From: Paracentrotus lividus
Taxonomy: Eukaryota; Echinodermata; Echinoidea; Camarodonta; Echinidae
DNA: 64,000 nt
Reading direction: 5' to 3'
Assembly: GCA_940671915.1 (NCBI GenBank)
Contig: CALNVZ010003433.1
Span: forward strand, 18,595,533-18,659,532
The notes below the pieces were generated by a model. The model was not told the origin of the DNA, made no database searches, and was given only the letters and a program-made list of their open reading frames with translations. The first letter of the stretch is position 1, and every line of letters starts with the position of its first letter. The translations under genes were made by a program, and so were the position numbers. Shown in pieces: positions 48,961 to 61,800 of the stretch.

Positions 48961-51801
48961 TAAAAAGTCAAAATTTTGAGGACCATTTTTTTTTGTTGAT
49001 TTTCTGGTTCTACTACATGCTTCATCTTTGCTCAGTTAAAACATGAGTGAATAATGGAAACGGGAAGTGGTAAAAGGGAAAGCAGTTTTCGGCGAGTGTT
49101 TTTTTCGGTCATAATTTTTTTTTTCCGGACATACAAGCGAACGTCCACGCTCATTTCCCCTTTCCGTGTAGCTCCGCCCTTAGCAACGCATAGGCTTTGT
49201 CATGTGATGTGTGATTTCAACTGGATTTTTGTTTCGTTTTTGTGAGCGAATAAGGACTAAACTCTCTTTAGCTGCACTCAGAAATTTTGCGTGCGATGCC
49301 ACAACCTTTTGTGAATAAAGCTGTTTTCATCCGGATAGCGGAGCACCAAACGAATGTCAAATCTAACAATCGGGGTGGGAGAGGGGGGGGGGTTTATGGT
49401 GGGGAAAGCTATTCTTGCCTTGACTTAGCTATCTGGATCCAAGATATGAATGTTAATTTCAGCATTTTATTTTAAGGGCCGCGATAATCTTGTTCCTGAA
49501 TGGGAATATTAAAATTCTCCTATTAACAAATTTGGTTTCCATCAGGGAAACATAGAGCATACAAAAGAGGGTGACGTGATAATACTTCTGATACAAGTAT
49601 TTAGGTTAAAGTCTTCTGCAGTTTTTATTTTACAAAGTAAACGTGTTTGAGAAAGGTAAGGCGTTGTTTACTAAAAAGAGAGAACAAAAGAAACCACCAA
49701 ATAAATCGAAGAATGTTTAATGTGAATTCATGAGTTCTACTAAAAAATTATTTATACTCTTCTTATTACTCGTAACCAAGGTTTTGACCTCAATAAAAGA
49801 CGCGAGAATCGGAGCAAATCGATTTGACGCGTTTTTTAATATTTTCATGTGTTGCTTAAGACTAACCTAGCCCGACTCAATAAGCGTGAGTGCAAGAGAA
49901 ATTTCTAATACATTCGTATGAAGGGGTTGCAAGTATTTCTTAGAAACATTGTTTGGAGGCTTACTACTCTATCATATTATACGTTTATTTTCTGAATGGG
50001 ATGAGAGGAGTGGAAGTAACAGAAATGCCATAAACCCTGTACATCGAATAATTTAGTGCTATGACCATTATTGATGGTTACGAGCGAATTTCCAGAAAGT
50101 GACAGAAGTTGATGTCAAAAGATGACGCCCTGGGCTTTATGGTAATGTAGATAGGAGAGTAGAGTGGTGGCGGTTCGATGCGTTGGACAATTCAAAGAGA
50201 GAAGCACGCAAAGCAGTCGAATAAAACCTCACCCCAAAAGGTTTTTATGATAAAGTTTTGTTCTCCAACTAAGATTTAGCATCGGTCATGATGTGGTAAA
50301 TCACTTTTCTCTAGTAAAGAGCGGACTTTTCTTAACTAATGTAGAGAAGAACATGACGTTTTTATTATTTTGACGAATAAAGATATAAAACAACTAACGA
50401 CCAATGAGATATACGTTTAGTTGTCGTGTTTTTGTTGATGGAGATTGAATGTGTAATTTTATAGGGACAACAGCTGCTGTGCTGTTTGCCTCGAACATGC
50501 GTTGACGCGACGAGTATTGTGTTCTCTGTATACCTGAATGCAGCCCTCTTCATTGGTCATCGTTTCACCTTTGTAACAAGTGGTTGCTAGGGGCATTTCG
50601 GTGAGTAAGAGCGGTGACAAAATGGTCTTATTTTTTCTGGCTCGGAGTCAAACGGAAGTCAAACTTCGCAGACGTTTTTCTTCTCTTGATTTTGATTTCC
50701 AAGAGCCACAATTCTCCTCGCGTTCAGAGGCTAATATCTCCACATTCTATTTACTCTTTTACAGTCGGGTTATATATCAAATTCAAGGCAAGGAATAGAA
50801 GAGTCAATAATATCAAATTAAAATGGATTTCAAAAATCGCGATTAGTCTCTCCTTTTCGACGTGACGCATCACATTTATACATGGTAATAAGTATGCAAA
50901 GGAACTAAGGTCAAGAGCAGAGGGAGTAATGATTATGTGAATAGATAAGCATGTGGGTATACACGTGGAGGCCCGTGGCATCGATAGAACCATGGCTTCA
51001 TACTGGACAGATATAAAATGATCATAATACACGGATTGATTGGAATATTTAGAACGAAGAAAGAGATGGGATGTTGTTTAGAAAGAAACAAAACTTTTGC
51101 AATATGAAAATTGAAAAAAATGAGACAAAGTCGGTAGTGTCCGACTCTCCAGAATCATAGTAAAAATAAACTTTACGGTATCAAGTGCGAAATGCAAATA
51201 AATAAATATCAATATAGGATATAACATAAAAAGAAAACACAGGGCATCTCGGTATCAAAGCCAAAAACCAGTGCAGATTGTTGGGGACTGCCAGGTAAGA
51301 AAAGACTCAAGTTTCAAGAAGACAGAACGCGAACCGCTTGCATTAAAACCTGTCAGGCTAGATAACAAAAAGCCTAGCAAAAAAGAAAGCGCGCAACTGA
51401 TGACCGACATCACGATCCCGAACCCAAACAAGCGACAAAGTTGCTATGAGACACCAACATAGAATCCGCACTAGTCCGGTTAGACACGAAAAAGCTCTGA
51501 TCAGTAAACACCTGAGATCAATTTACATTTGAATGGTCAAGTTTGGATGATAGAACTATTATGTAACAACAAAAATGTATAACCAAGCATGTAAGAAAAA
51601 AGATACAATGCTGATGTTGTTGTCAGAATATTTAAAGGTAAATAAAAACAACTCAGCATTATACCGTGGGATTTATGTTGTGGCATTATGAACTGAATAT
51701 ATTGTAGAATATAAACATACAAATAAATGGCAGAGGTAAAATGTCAGGTCTTACGCAATTAAATTGTCATAGCAAATCCCATGAATAAAACATGGCCAAT
51801 T
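48961..51801. other. No gene recognised
   Basis: About 2.8 kb of AT-rich sequence. Short frames exist on both strands but none has a recognisable domain or splice-supported continuation. A G-run lies at 49,383-49,391. A lone minisatellite unit ATGGCAGAGGTAAAATG is at 51,727. Confidence 0.6.
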
Positions 51802-52365
51802 CCCTTAGGTGGTATCTCACTTCTCGGAAACGCCTTCGCGACAGATAAAAAAAAAATATGTATTACGTCTCCGTCTCCGATGTTGCTGAGACGTCGCGGA
51901 GATGTCTCCACGACATCTCCGCGACAGTTTAAAAAAATTGTAACAAAGCACTTTCAAAGAACCGTCTCAAAGTTGTTTAAGCGACTCATGAAACGTCTCA
52001 GAGACGTCTCCGCAACAATTTTTGTTAAAACTTGTTTAAAACGTTTCATGAGTCGCTGATACAACTTTGAGATGGTTTTTTGAAATTGCTTTGTTACAGT
52101 TTATGAAAAATGTATCGGAAACGTCTCTGCTATATACATCTCCGCGACATCGGAGACGTCTCTAATACTTTTTATCCGTCGCGGAAATGATTCTGTCGCG
52201 GAGACGTCTCCGCGACGGAATCCTTTGTTTCACGTATAAAGAGTAGGACCTATTAGAAACGTGTCTGAAAATTAAGGAGAAAGAGGAAACTTATAGCTAT
52301 AATGGCAAAACCATATTGACAAATCCGTCTCAAATGTGTTTCCGCGAAGTGAGATACCAAAAGGG
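51802..52365. mobile_element. Inverted-repeat element rich in GAGACGTCTC
   Basis: Ends CCCTTAGGTGGTATCTCACTTC and CCCTTTTGGTATCTCACTTC are inverted. Inside are many copies of GGAGACGTCTCCGCGAC and related palindromes, and a nested inverted pair around AAACTTGTTTAAAACG. No clear target duplication and no coding frame. Confidence 0.6.
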
Positions 52366-52909
52366 GTAAATAGTTAACAAAGAAAGCTAGTTATAAGAAG
52401 GGATTATAAAATATAATTGTTGGAGGTGTTCTTAACTTTTAAATTGACTGCCTTGCATTTGGACTAGCTGATTATGAGCTATTGCAATATCAAAGTATAT
52501 TGACGATTGTTGTAGTCATTATACTGCACGTGTTACATCAAAATCGTATTGATAATTTTATTCTATTTTTCTCTCATGAGGTAAAAATAATAAAGAATTA
52601 CTTATAAGACATGTTGTAGTTTGTATGTAAACAAAAACGTGCACACCTATTTTAAGATGGCATTTCCACACTGACGTCGTAATTTATTTTTAATTTATTA
52701 TAACATGTATAGTTAAAAGGTAAAAATGTAAATAAAACAATCGTTCATTTTGGTATAGCAATATCTCATAGCAGATAGTAATCCTCCAAATGGAAGTCAG
52801 TCAATTCTAAAGATAAGGACCCTCCAGGCAGTCCAGCATTGAAATTTGAAAATCCCTTTTCAGTTTTCTTTATGAATGTTTTCCCCCCTTTCCTAAGAAT
52901 TTTTTTGCT

Positions 52910-53077
52910 TCTGCCATTTTTACCTCTGCCATTTTTACCTCTACCATTTTGCCTCTGCCATTTTTACCTCTGCCATTTTTACCTGGCACCGAGCAGGTTC
53001 TGCCATTTTTACCTCTGCCATTTTTACCTCTACCATTTTTGCCTCTGCCATTTTACCTCTGCCATTTTTACCTGGCA
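52910..53077 (-). repeat. Minisatellite, inverted relative to 43,215-43,482
   Basis: About ten copies of TGCCATTTTTACCTC, twice interrupted by CTGGCACCGAGCA. Same unit as at 43.2 kb, on the opposite strand. Confidence 0.9.
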
Positions 53078-53639
53078 CCGAGCAAACAACATAAGCTTCT
53101 TTTCACAGGTTTATCGACCATATTCGGGACCCTATTTCAGGATTGTTCCTCAAAGAATTAAAAACTACCCCTAATTAAAAATAGGTCGGGGAATTGCTAA
53201 AAGACCCCTACTTCAAAGAGTATTTCGGAATTTTCCCCCTACCTGCCGTGAGCCCCTAAAATATACCCGTTTTCTGGAGAAATCGGGAACAAGCATAGAC
53301 CGCCTGAGTGAGGGGCCGGGGCCTAAGCAATCAGAATACAGACACGATGGTGCCCGGCTGAGGCGCGTCATATTCTAGTTTTTAAGTATTCGCATTCCAA
53401 GGTGCAAATTAAAAAGGAATGTCATATTATTAGGCCTGTTTGCCAAAACCATTATTGGGAATTATTTTCCATACAGAGGGTTTAAGAGGCCAAATACAAG
53501 TGTCATTTTGTTGGTGCACTTCATAAACTTGACCTACTTTACAAAGTTCGTTGAACTCGCCCAATATTGTGGCCTCGCTGCCCAGTATTAAAAATATTGG
53601 GCAGCAAGAGGGGAAATCCCCAAAGTTGAAAGTGAGATA

Positions 53640-54170
53640 ACCCAGAGGATAATTTTTTGTTTTTTTTTTTTTTGAAGGAGGCCAAATATTTTTTTTAGGG
53701 GTGGGGGCATTTTTTTTTTTTTTTTTTGTGGAGGGGGGGGGGGGGGGGGCAATTTTTTTTTGGGGGGGGTTGGGCAATTTTTTTGTATGCATTATTTTTT
53801 TCCACAATCAACAAAATTGGGGGCATTTTTTTTTCATAAAATCAACAAAAAACAATTAGGGGCAGTTTTTTTTGGGGCCCCAATTTTTTTCCAGAATCAA
53901 ATAAAATTGGAGGGGGGGCAATTTTTGATTTTGAGCCACTTTTTTTATTTATTTTTTTTCCAATCGAAAAAAAACGAATAAAAAAATTGGGGGTATTTTG
54001 GGGGCGGATTTTTTCTCTAATTGTAAAAACATTATGATAAAATAATGGGGGGGCGGTGCACGGGGGGTGATGGGCATGGACGAGGCGCGAGGGTTCCATG
54101 AGGGTGGGCCCTGGGCGTTTGTTCGCTAGTGCTATTGGTAAAAAAAAAAAAAAAAAAAAAAAAAAATTCT
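53640..54170. repeat. Long homopolymer region (poly-T, poly-G, poly-A)
   Basis: Runs of T, G and A alternate, including 18 G near 53,730-53,748 and about 27 A at 54,140-54,166. The repeated theme is a TTTTTT run followed by GGGGGCA and CAAAATTGG. Low complexity; base calls here are unlikely to be reliable. Confidence 0.85.
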
Positions 54171-54638
54171 CTGTATAGATAATAATGATAATATTAGATG
54201 TCCTATTTTCGGTCAATACAAGGATATATTGAACTCGCTTTTCAAAATATTGGACTCGTCTTCGACTCATCCAATATTCCTTGTATCAACCTCAAGGCCA
54301 TCCAATATTCTATAAAAATTTTAACTACATGTATAAGGCGAGTTGCAGTTCTCAAAATAACTTTTACTCTTGCATCATTTTGCTCTGGTTGATTCGTTGA
54401 TTCATTTGATTCGTAGGTGCACATATTTATTTGGGTCAACTTGAACAAAAAAAAAGTTTGATCTCCATTAAAAAAAAATAAATAAATAAAAGTCCCCCTT
54501 GGGAGGCGGGTCCCCTCCCAAAACACGACTATAGAGTTATGATCCCATCACACATTAAGACATGCCGCCAGTATGGCAATTTTGTCTAGGCCTGCATTTT
54601 TTTTTTGGGGGGGGCACGGATTTTTGGCCCTACTCTTT
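54171..54638. other. No gene seen
   Basis: AT-rich, with an inverted pair around the ATTGGACTCG and CATCCAATATTC motifs. Similar CCCAATATTG pieces occur at 53,560-53,610. Confidence 0.5.
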
Positions 54639-54786
54639 GGCCCGAATTCACAAACGTGGTTTAGTTAGTCCATGGTCTAAATCAATTGTTTAAACCACGG
54701 ATTTAGACCATGGTCTAAATTTTGGTATTCACAAACCACCTGATTTAGACCATGGACTAACTAAACCACGTTTGTGAATTCGGGCC
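54639..54786. mobile_element. 148-base MITE with near-perfect inverted ends
   Basis: Ends GGCCCGAATTCACAAACGTG and beyond, through GGTTTAGTTAGTCCATGGTC, pair almost perfectly. TTT stands on both sides and may be a 3-base target duplication. The motif TTTAGACCATGG recurs four times. Confidence 0.75.
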
Positions 54787-55027
54787 TTTAAGCCTGTTGA
54801 CCTTGGCCCATTTTGTAAACAAAAGGGGGCCTCAAATATTAAAGGGAAAAGGGCAAATAAAAATGGGTAATGTGTGGTTGGCAACTTATCGCTACCAAGT
54901 TTTTTATTTTTTCTTTCTTTTTTCAAATTCCCACGCCTGAAGGGCTGTGAGAGTGAGATTGACAGGACACTGATAAATGATAACAGGACAAACGCATTCT
55001 TAAAGATTAAAGTTTACTGGAGCAAAA

Positions 55028-55037
55028 AAATAAAAAA

Positions 55038-55068
<31 letters not shown>

Positions 55069-55070
55069 GA
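55028..55070. repeat. AATA microsatellite
   Basis: About nine AAAT units, 200 bases upstream of the secreted-protein start codon. Confidence 0.9.
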
Positions 55071-55270
55071 TAGGCTACTGGTATGTATTCCACGTTACAG
55101 CTGGCTCGGAGGGATCGAATTCGTGTTGGTCGAATGTTTCTTGGGAGGAGATATAATGATGTAAACATAATACTTCCACGGCCACGTTAACAACTCCACC
55201 GTACCACGAAAGAAGCTTAAACAGACTAAAGTTAGAGAGCTGGACGTCGAAGATACTTCTTCTTAAAAAC

Positions 55271-55883
55271 ATGGCTCTCATCTCAAGGTGTTTCGTTTTG
55301 CTACTAGCAGTGCTTGTTCTTATTACTTCTACATACACAGCTCCGGCAAGCAACGCCCATACAGAGCAGTTTTTTGATAATTATGAACACACGGAACAAT
55401 ATCTTGAACAGTGCAGTGCTCCGCTCAGCGTCCTCTTCGAGAACACCGATCCAGGGACGGTGGGGACGAGTATCTTTCAAGAAGCCTGTCCCCCGAAGTC
55501 TGCAGAGCAGCCTCAAATTGGAGCCTTGTGCATGATGTTTGCAAATAGGATTTCCATTATGTGTGGTGCGTCGAAAGCAATGTCAAACGTTGATCAAGAA
55601 TTCAATACAAATATGATGAATTCTTTTCTTCAATACTCGCAAAATGTCATGGACGAGGAGAAATTCTGTGCAGACATGACGAGGCCTTCATCTCCTCCGG
55701 CTCAGCCTGTCACTCTGTCAAAGTGGGAGTTGTTTATTATGAGTCAGTTAGGATTGCCACAAACAAAAGAAACACTGCCATTGGATGCTGCTAGTTGCTT
55801 ACAATTATGGACAGCGATGCAATGCGACCAGCCCAAGTTCAACTCGATCTGCCAGGCCTATGCTTTTCTTGCTACAGTTGAAG
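55271..55883 (+). CDS. Exon 1: signal peptide and eight-cysteine domain
   Basis: The ATG has A at -3 and G at +4 (AAACATGGC). The reading frame stays open past the donor GAAG-GTAGAG and stops at 55,900, so an unspliced form would be a 209-residue protein ending VEGRVYD. Mature cysteines fall at residues 48, 73, 87, 98, 133, 176, 185 and 194. Base composition is clearly more even than the surrounding DNA. Confidence 0.8.
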
Positions 55884-58800
55884 GTAGAGTCTACGACTAG
55901 GCTACGCCTACGCCCATATTCTTCACCCTATTCTTAAGTTTTGTCAGAAGAAAAACGTTATATATCTGTTGAGATGAACATTCACTGATTTCAGGCATGG
56001 AAAATCATGCTGTCCAAAAACTGTGAATAATACTATGAATGTTAAAATTGAAATTCAATGAATTTCAAATCATGAATTATTCCTGCCATTCCATGGCTTG
56101 CATTGCTATCCCCCATTTTCTGTACTATTAAGATAAAATCGTTTTCACATTGCAGTGAGGTCACAGCGATTTTGTGATTTGAAGTTAATTTGAACTTTAC
56201 TCCTAATTAAAAAAAAGGCTTGCAGTTAAACAGAAATCAATTTCATTATTTCTATATGTACATGTACTAGACTATGTCTTGAACCTTTTATGATAATTTT
56301 AGAAATGTCACAGTTATGCAAACTCCTGTTCAAAAGAATCTCATTGCAGCAAATCACACAGTGTGAGGCAGGCTTTACAGATCTTAAAATATGTGAAATC
56401 CTTTCCAGTTAGACCCCTAGATCAAAACAAAATTTACCCATCATGGGCCAAAATACTGAAAGGAATAGGGGCAACAGCGGAGGATCCATGACTGTTACAA
56501 AACACAACAAAATCATGTCTTTGTCTTCATTAATTTTGTAACATTTCACTCCAGCTGTTAATTATTTTGGTTAATAAGTTTGCTATGGATGGGTATCCGT
56601 TGTCAAATTGAAACTTAGTAAAGAATTTTTGGAACTACTTTACCAAGTATCAATTATGATGACTTGCTCGCACTCAAGTTACGGAAATTATATTCCAGAA
56701 TATTTGGAAAATCATTTAGACAGGTGTTCAAAATATCTTGATACGGAATAAGGAGTACCGTAGTTCCTAAAATTCTTTACCAAGTTTCAATATATTTTCT
56801 TATCTTTTCAGGTCCTATTTTGGAAGCACAGAAATGGAATCTGGAACATCCTAAAGACTTGGATCAGAATGAACCCCAGTCTCCTGCTACAGAAGGTATG
56901 TCATGGTACCACTAGGGGGATTAATTGAGTTCACATGAAATTGTATTAACTAGCAACTAACAAATATACTGTACAGTATTGGTAGATATGGGTAAAAATT
57001 TCTTTTTTAATATGATCTGTACAGCAGTTTTTTTAATTTTGAGGAAATTTCTGACGGTAGAACACATCAACATAAAATTATGCTCTGGGATGACTGCACT
57101 GTGGAGAGTTTCATTTCGGGGCTTTTGGGTGCAGGTCTGTGGGATGAATTATTTTGGTTACTTTCATCAAATAATCTATATATTTGTAACTGATATATAT
57201 GTGTACAGGATATTTTTCTTCTTGTGTACATAGCTTCCAAGGACCAATTCATGTATGATTTGTGTTGTTCTGCTATCTTTTAATTTCCAACTTTAGGTAA
57301 CGTGATTGCAAACAATCTTGATGCAGGAGATACCACAGGAGATGAATCCAATCTTCAAGCCAGCAATGCGAATCATGGTGATGATCAAGATAAGAATGTA
57401 GACGGAGACACAGAGAATGTAGCCATTCTTCCAGATGGAGCAGTACCCAACCCAAATGGAAATACCAATCTTCTAGATGGAGCATTACCCAACCCAAATG
57501 GAGATAACAATCTTCCAGATGGAGCAGTACCCAACCCAAATGGAGATACTAATCTTCCAGATGGAGCATTACCCAACCCAAATGGAGATGCCAATCTTCC
57601 AGATGGAGCAGTACCGACCCAAATTGAGATACTAATCTTCCAGATGAAGTAGTACCCAACCCAAATGGAGATACTAATCTTCCAGATGGAGTAGTACCCA
57701 ACCCAAATGGAGATACCAAGCTTTCCAGATGGAGCATTACCCAACCCAAATGGAGATGCCAATCTTAAAGATGGAGCAGTACCCAACCCAAATGGAGATA
57801 CTAATCTTCCAGATGGAGTAGTACCCAACCCAAATGGAAATACCAATCTTCCAGATAGAGCAGTACCCAACCCATATGGAAATACCAATCTTCTAGATGG
57901 AGCAGTACCCAACCCAAATGGAGATACTAATCTTCCAGATGGAGTAGTACCCAACCCAAATGGAAATACCAATCTTCCAGATGGAGCATTACCCAACCCA
58001 AATGGAGATGCCAATCTTCCAGATGGAGCAGTACCCGACCCAAATGGAGATACTAATCTTCCAGATGAAGTAGTACCCAACCCAAATGGAGATACTAATC
58101 TTCCAGATGGAGTAGTACCCAACCCAAATGGAGATACCAATCTTCCAGATGGAGCATTACCCAACCCAAATGGAGATGCCAATCTTCAGATGGAGCAGTA
58201 CCCAACCCAAATGGAGATACTAATCTTCCAGATGGAGTAGTACCCAACCCAAATGGAAATACCAATCTTCCAGATAGAGCAGTACCCAACCCATATGGAG
58301 AGCCAATCTTCCAGATGGAGTAGTACCCAACCCAAATGGAGATACCAATCTTCCAGATGGAGTAATACCCAACCCAAATGGAGATACCAATTCTCCAATT
58401 GGAGCAGTACCCAACCCAAATGGAGATGCCAATCTTCCAGATGGAGCATTACCCAACCCAAATGGAGATACTAATCTTCCAGATGGAGTAGTACCCAACC
58501 CAAATGGAGATGCCAATTCTCCAATTGGAGCAGTACCCAACTCAAATGGAGATACCAATCTTCAAGATGGAGTAGTACCCAACCCAAATAGAGATACCTA
58601 TCTTCCAGTGGTAAGTCCTGATATAAACACAACACAAAAAGAAAGTTCCCCCTATTTCAAATATCAATAATTTTTTTAATAGGAGGAGTTACAAAAATAT
58701 TTGACTTTTGTTCACTGTTTGTTCACACTCCAAACATAAAGTCAATGGGGAGGAGATCAATAAACAAAAGTCAAATATTGCCCATTTTCATTGTAATTTT

Positions 58801-61800
58801 TTTTGTCATTATACTGTGAGTTAATTCTTGAAACTTAGCTCAAAGCTTTAAGAAGTCATTAACTAACAGGAACTTAGGTCAAATTAAGAATCGGACGTGC
58901 CATTAGTCGGTGCCAGGGCCGTAAACTTACTTCCTTTTTTCATGTTTTTCTCATATCTTGTGTTCACTGAAGCATGAAAAATCAGGATTTTTGCGAAATT
59001 AAAATCAAATGAATACTTTCAAACGAATTGTTATGGTTAAGCAAAGTAAGCAATTCAATTTTAGTCACTAAATAAAAAAACAGCTTTTCCGTGCTCACTC
59101 AAGCATGAATTTTTATGCCTCCGCCACCGAAGGTGGTGCTGGAGGCATTATGTTTTCGGGTTGTCCGTCCGTCTGTCCGTCCGTACGTACGTCCGTCCCG
59201 TTTTCGTTCTCACGATAACTTAAGAACCGTTTGACGGATCACTTTCAAACTTGGATCATGTATGCATATGGTAGGGACAATGATCTGATTAGACTTTGGG
59301 GTCATTAGGTCAAAGGTCAAAGGTCACAGAGGTCATTGTATGCATGAAAATGGCTCGTTCTCGCCATAACTTAAAAACCGTTTGACGGGTCACCTTCAAA
59401 CTTGGGTAATGTGTGCCTATGGGAGGGGCAATGAACTGAACAGATTTTAGGGTCATGAGGTCAAAGGTCAAAGGTCACAGATGTCATTGTATACATGAAA
59501 ATGGTTCGTTCTCGCAATAACTTAAGAACTGTGTGACGGGTCAACTGCAAACTTGAGTAATGTGTGCATATGGGAGGGGCAATGAACTGATTAGATTTTG
59601 GGGTCAAAGGTCAAAGGTCACAGAGGTCATTGTGTACATAAAAATAGTTTGTTCTCGTGATAACTTAAGAACTGTGTAACGGATCATCTTCAAACTTGGG
59701 TAATATGTGCATATGGGAGGAGCAATGAACTGATTAAATGTGGGGATCATGAGGTCAAAGGTCACAGAGGCCATTGTATGCATGAAAATGGCTTGTTATG
59801 CCTCCGCGACGAAGTCTCGCCGGAGGCATTATGTTTTCGGGTTGTCCGTCCGTCCGTCCGTCCGTACGTCCGTCCCACTTTCGTTCTCACGATAACTTAA
59901 GAACCGTTTGACGGATGATCTTCATTCTTGGAACATGTGTGACAATGATCTGATTAGATTTTGGGGTCACGAGGTCAAAGATCAAAGGTCACAGAGGTCA
60001 ATAAATAGGTGAAAATAGCTCGTTCTCACAATAACTCAGGAATTGTTTCACTTATCATCTTTATACTTGGTACATTAGTGCATACAGAAATGACAATGAT
60101 CTGATCAGATTTTGGGGTCACAAGGTCAAAGGTCAAAGGTCACAGAGGTCAATAAATAGGTGAAAATAGCTCTTTCTCATGATAACTCAAGAACCTTTCG
60201 ACGGATCATCCTCATTCTTGGTTCATGTGTGCATACTTAGGTGACAATGATCTGTTTAGATTTTGGGGTCACAAGGTCAAAGGTCAAAGGCCATAGAGGT
60301 CAATAAATAGGTGAAAATAGCTAATTCTCACAATAACTCAAGAACCGTTTTACTAATCATTTTAGTATGTAGTACTTGTGTGCATACTGGGGTGGCAATG
60401 ATCAAAGAAGATTTTGGGTTCACAAGGTCAAAGGTCAGAGGTCAAATAGGTTTTAAAAAGCTTGTTCTTATGATAACTCAACAAGCATTTGACAGATCAT
60501 CTTCATACTTGGTACATGTGTGCATACTAGGGTGACAATTATCTGATTAGATTTTGTGGTTACAAGGTCAAAGGTCAAGGTCAAAGGTGTCTGTATAAAT
60601 GAAAGTGAATAGATGAATGTGTCATATATTTCTGATCTGGCAATGGCGGAGGCATATATTTCGACCGTGCGCGGTCGAGGATTCATCTAGTTTAATTATG
60701 CAATAGGATCATGTACACACATGCAACGGTCATAAAAATAATACAAAAAAAGATATTTACATGATTTTAATGTACAAAATGGAAAGAATACTTACTTAGT
60801 GTTTTTCACATGGTATTTTATGGTGTTCATTCAACCGTGAATTGATTTAAATTTTTGGCAAAAGTTAAAAACACTTTTCCTAGACATGAATCCCATCATA
60901 TATGATCAATTTTAACATGGAAAAGAAGTAAAATTCGCAGTTTCGGCATTTTTGCTGCATGCTCCCTCAACCGTGAAATTTTACGCAAATGGTCCATTCC
61001 ACGCAAAGTGGTCCTGGGTCATGAAAATTAATTTTTTTTTTTTCTTGGCTAAATTGGGTATTTTCTTGATGTATGGTATCCAGACTGTCAAAAAACGATA
61101 ACAACATTTGATTCACTGATATTGACTGGCTGTAGGAGGGCAGTAGAGCACAAGCTTTTTATAATGATTATTTATTATAACCCATACTAAAAATACTTCA
61201 GTGAACAAGCTTTGACACATTCAAGTCCCTTATTTTTGGAAAACAAGCACTTTGCGACCTTAAAGTGCATGATGTTAAAAAAAAAATATGTTGCCCTTTG
61301 GTGTGATACATATGTAACAAAAATAAAGCATTTTTATTTGTGGGGGAAAGAATTTTCCTCTTAGAAACAAGATATCTCAGATTTAAAAGTTAGAATCCAT
61401 CTTCCAACATTATGCAGCAATTAAATATTTACTGTTTAGATTTCTCTGATCTCAAAATCACTTTTAAATTGTGTAACATACATAACGTTACATATGTTAT
61501 GATGACGACAGAAAGGGAGATAAGGGCTCCAAAAACCAAATGTAAGCTGGGCATACCTTTATGCTTGCATTAAATAATGTACTAAAATTAGTTTCAATGT
61601 GTTTTAACGGCCTCACATTTGCATACTTATGGAAATTGACCAATCTTACTGATTTATTGCAGATTACTGTCTAATACTTGTGTATTTCACAACATTTCCC
61701 TTTGTGTGAGAAAGGAGTAACCTAGCTCTCAGAATGACAAGATCTTAAACATAAAGTTAGATATCGTGTTCCAACAAAATACAACCATGTACTTATCTAA

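Noticed and set aside
53430..54270. Lysine- and phenylalanine-rich frames
   Set aside because: They run through long homopolymers and are composition artefacts.
55075..55353. 92-residue minus-strand frame upstream of the secreted gene
   Set aside because: It overlaps the signal-peptide exon antisense and has no support of its own.
57385..58182. Long minus-strand open frame coding SPFGLGTAPSGRLV repeats
   Set aside because: It is the shadow of the 42-base repeat, open on the other strand because the repeat lacks stops there. The plus frame has the signal peptide, splice sites and matching phases.
57428..58610. CRISPR-like array of regular 42-base units
   Set aside because: The units are contiguous with no unique spacers and encode protein; the host is an animal.
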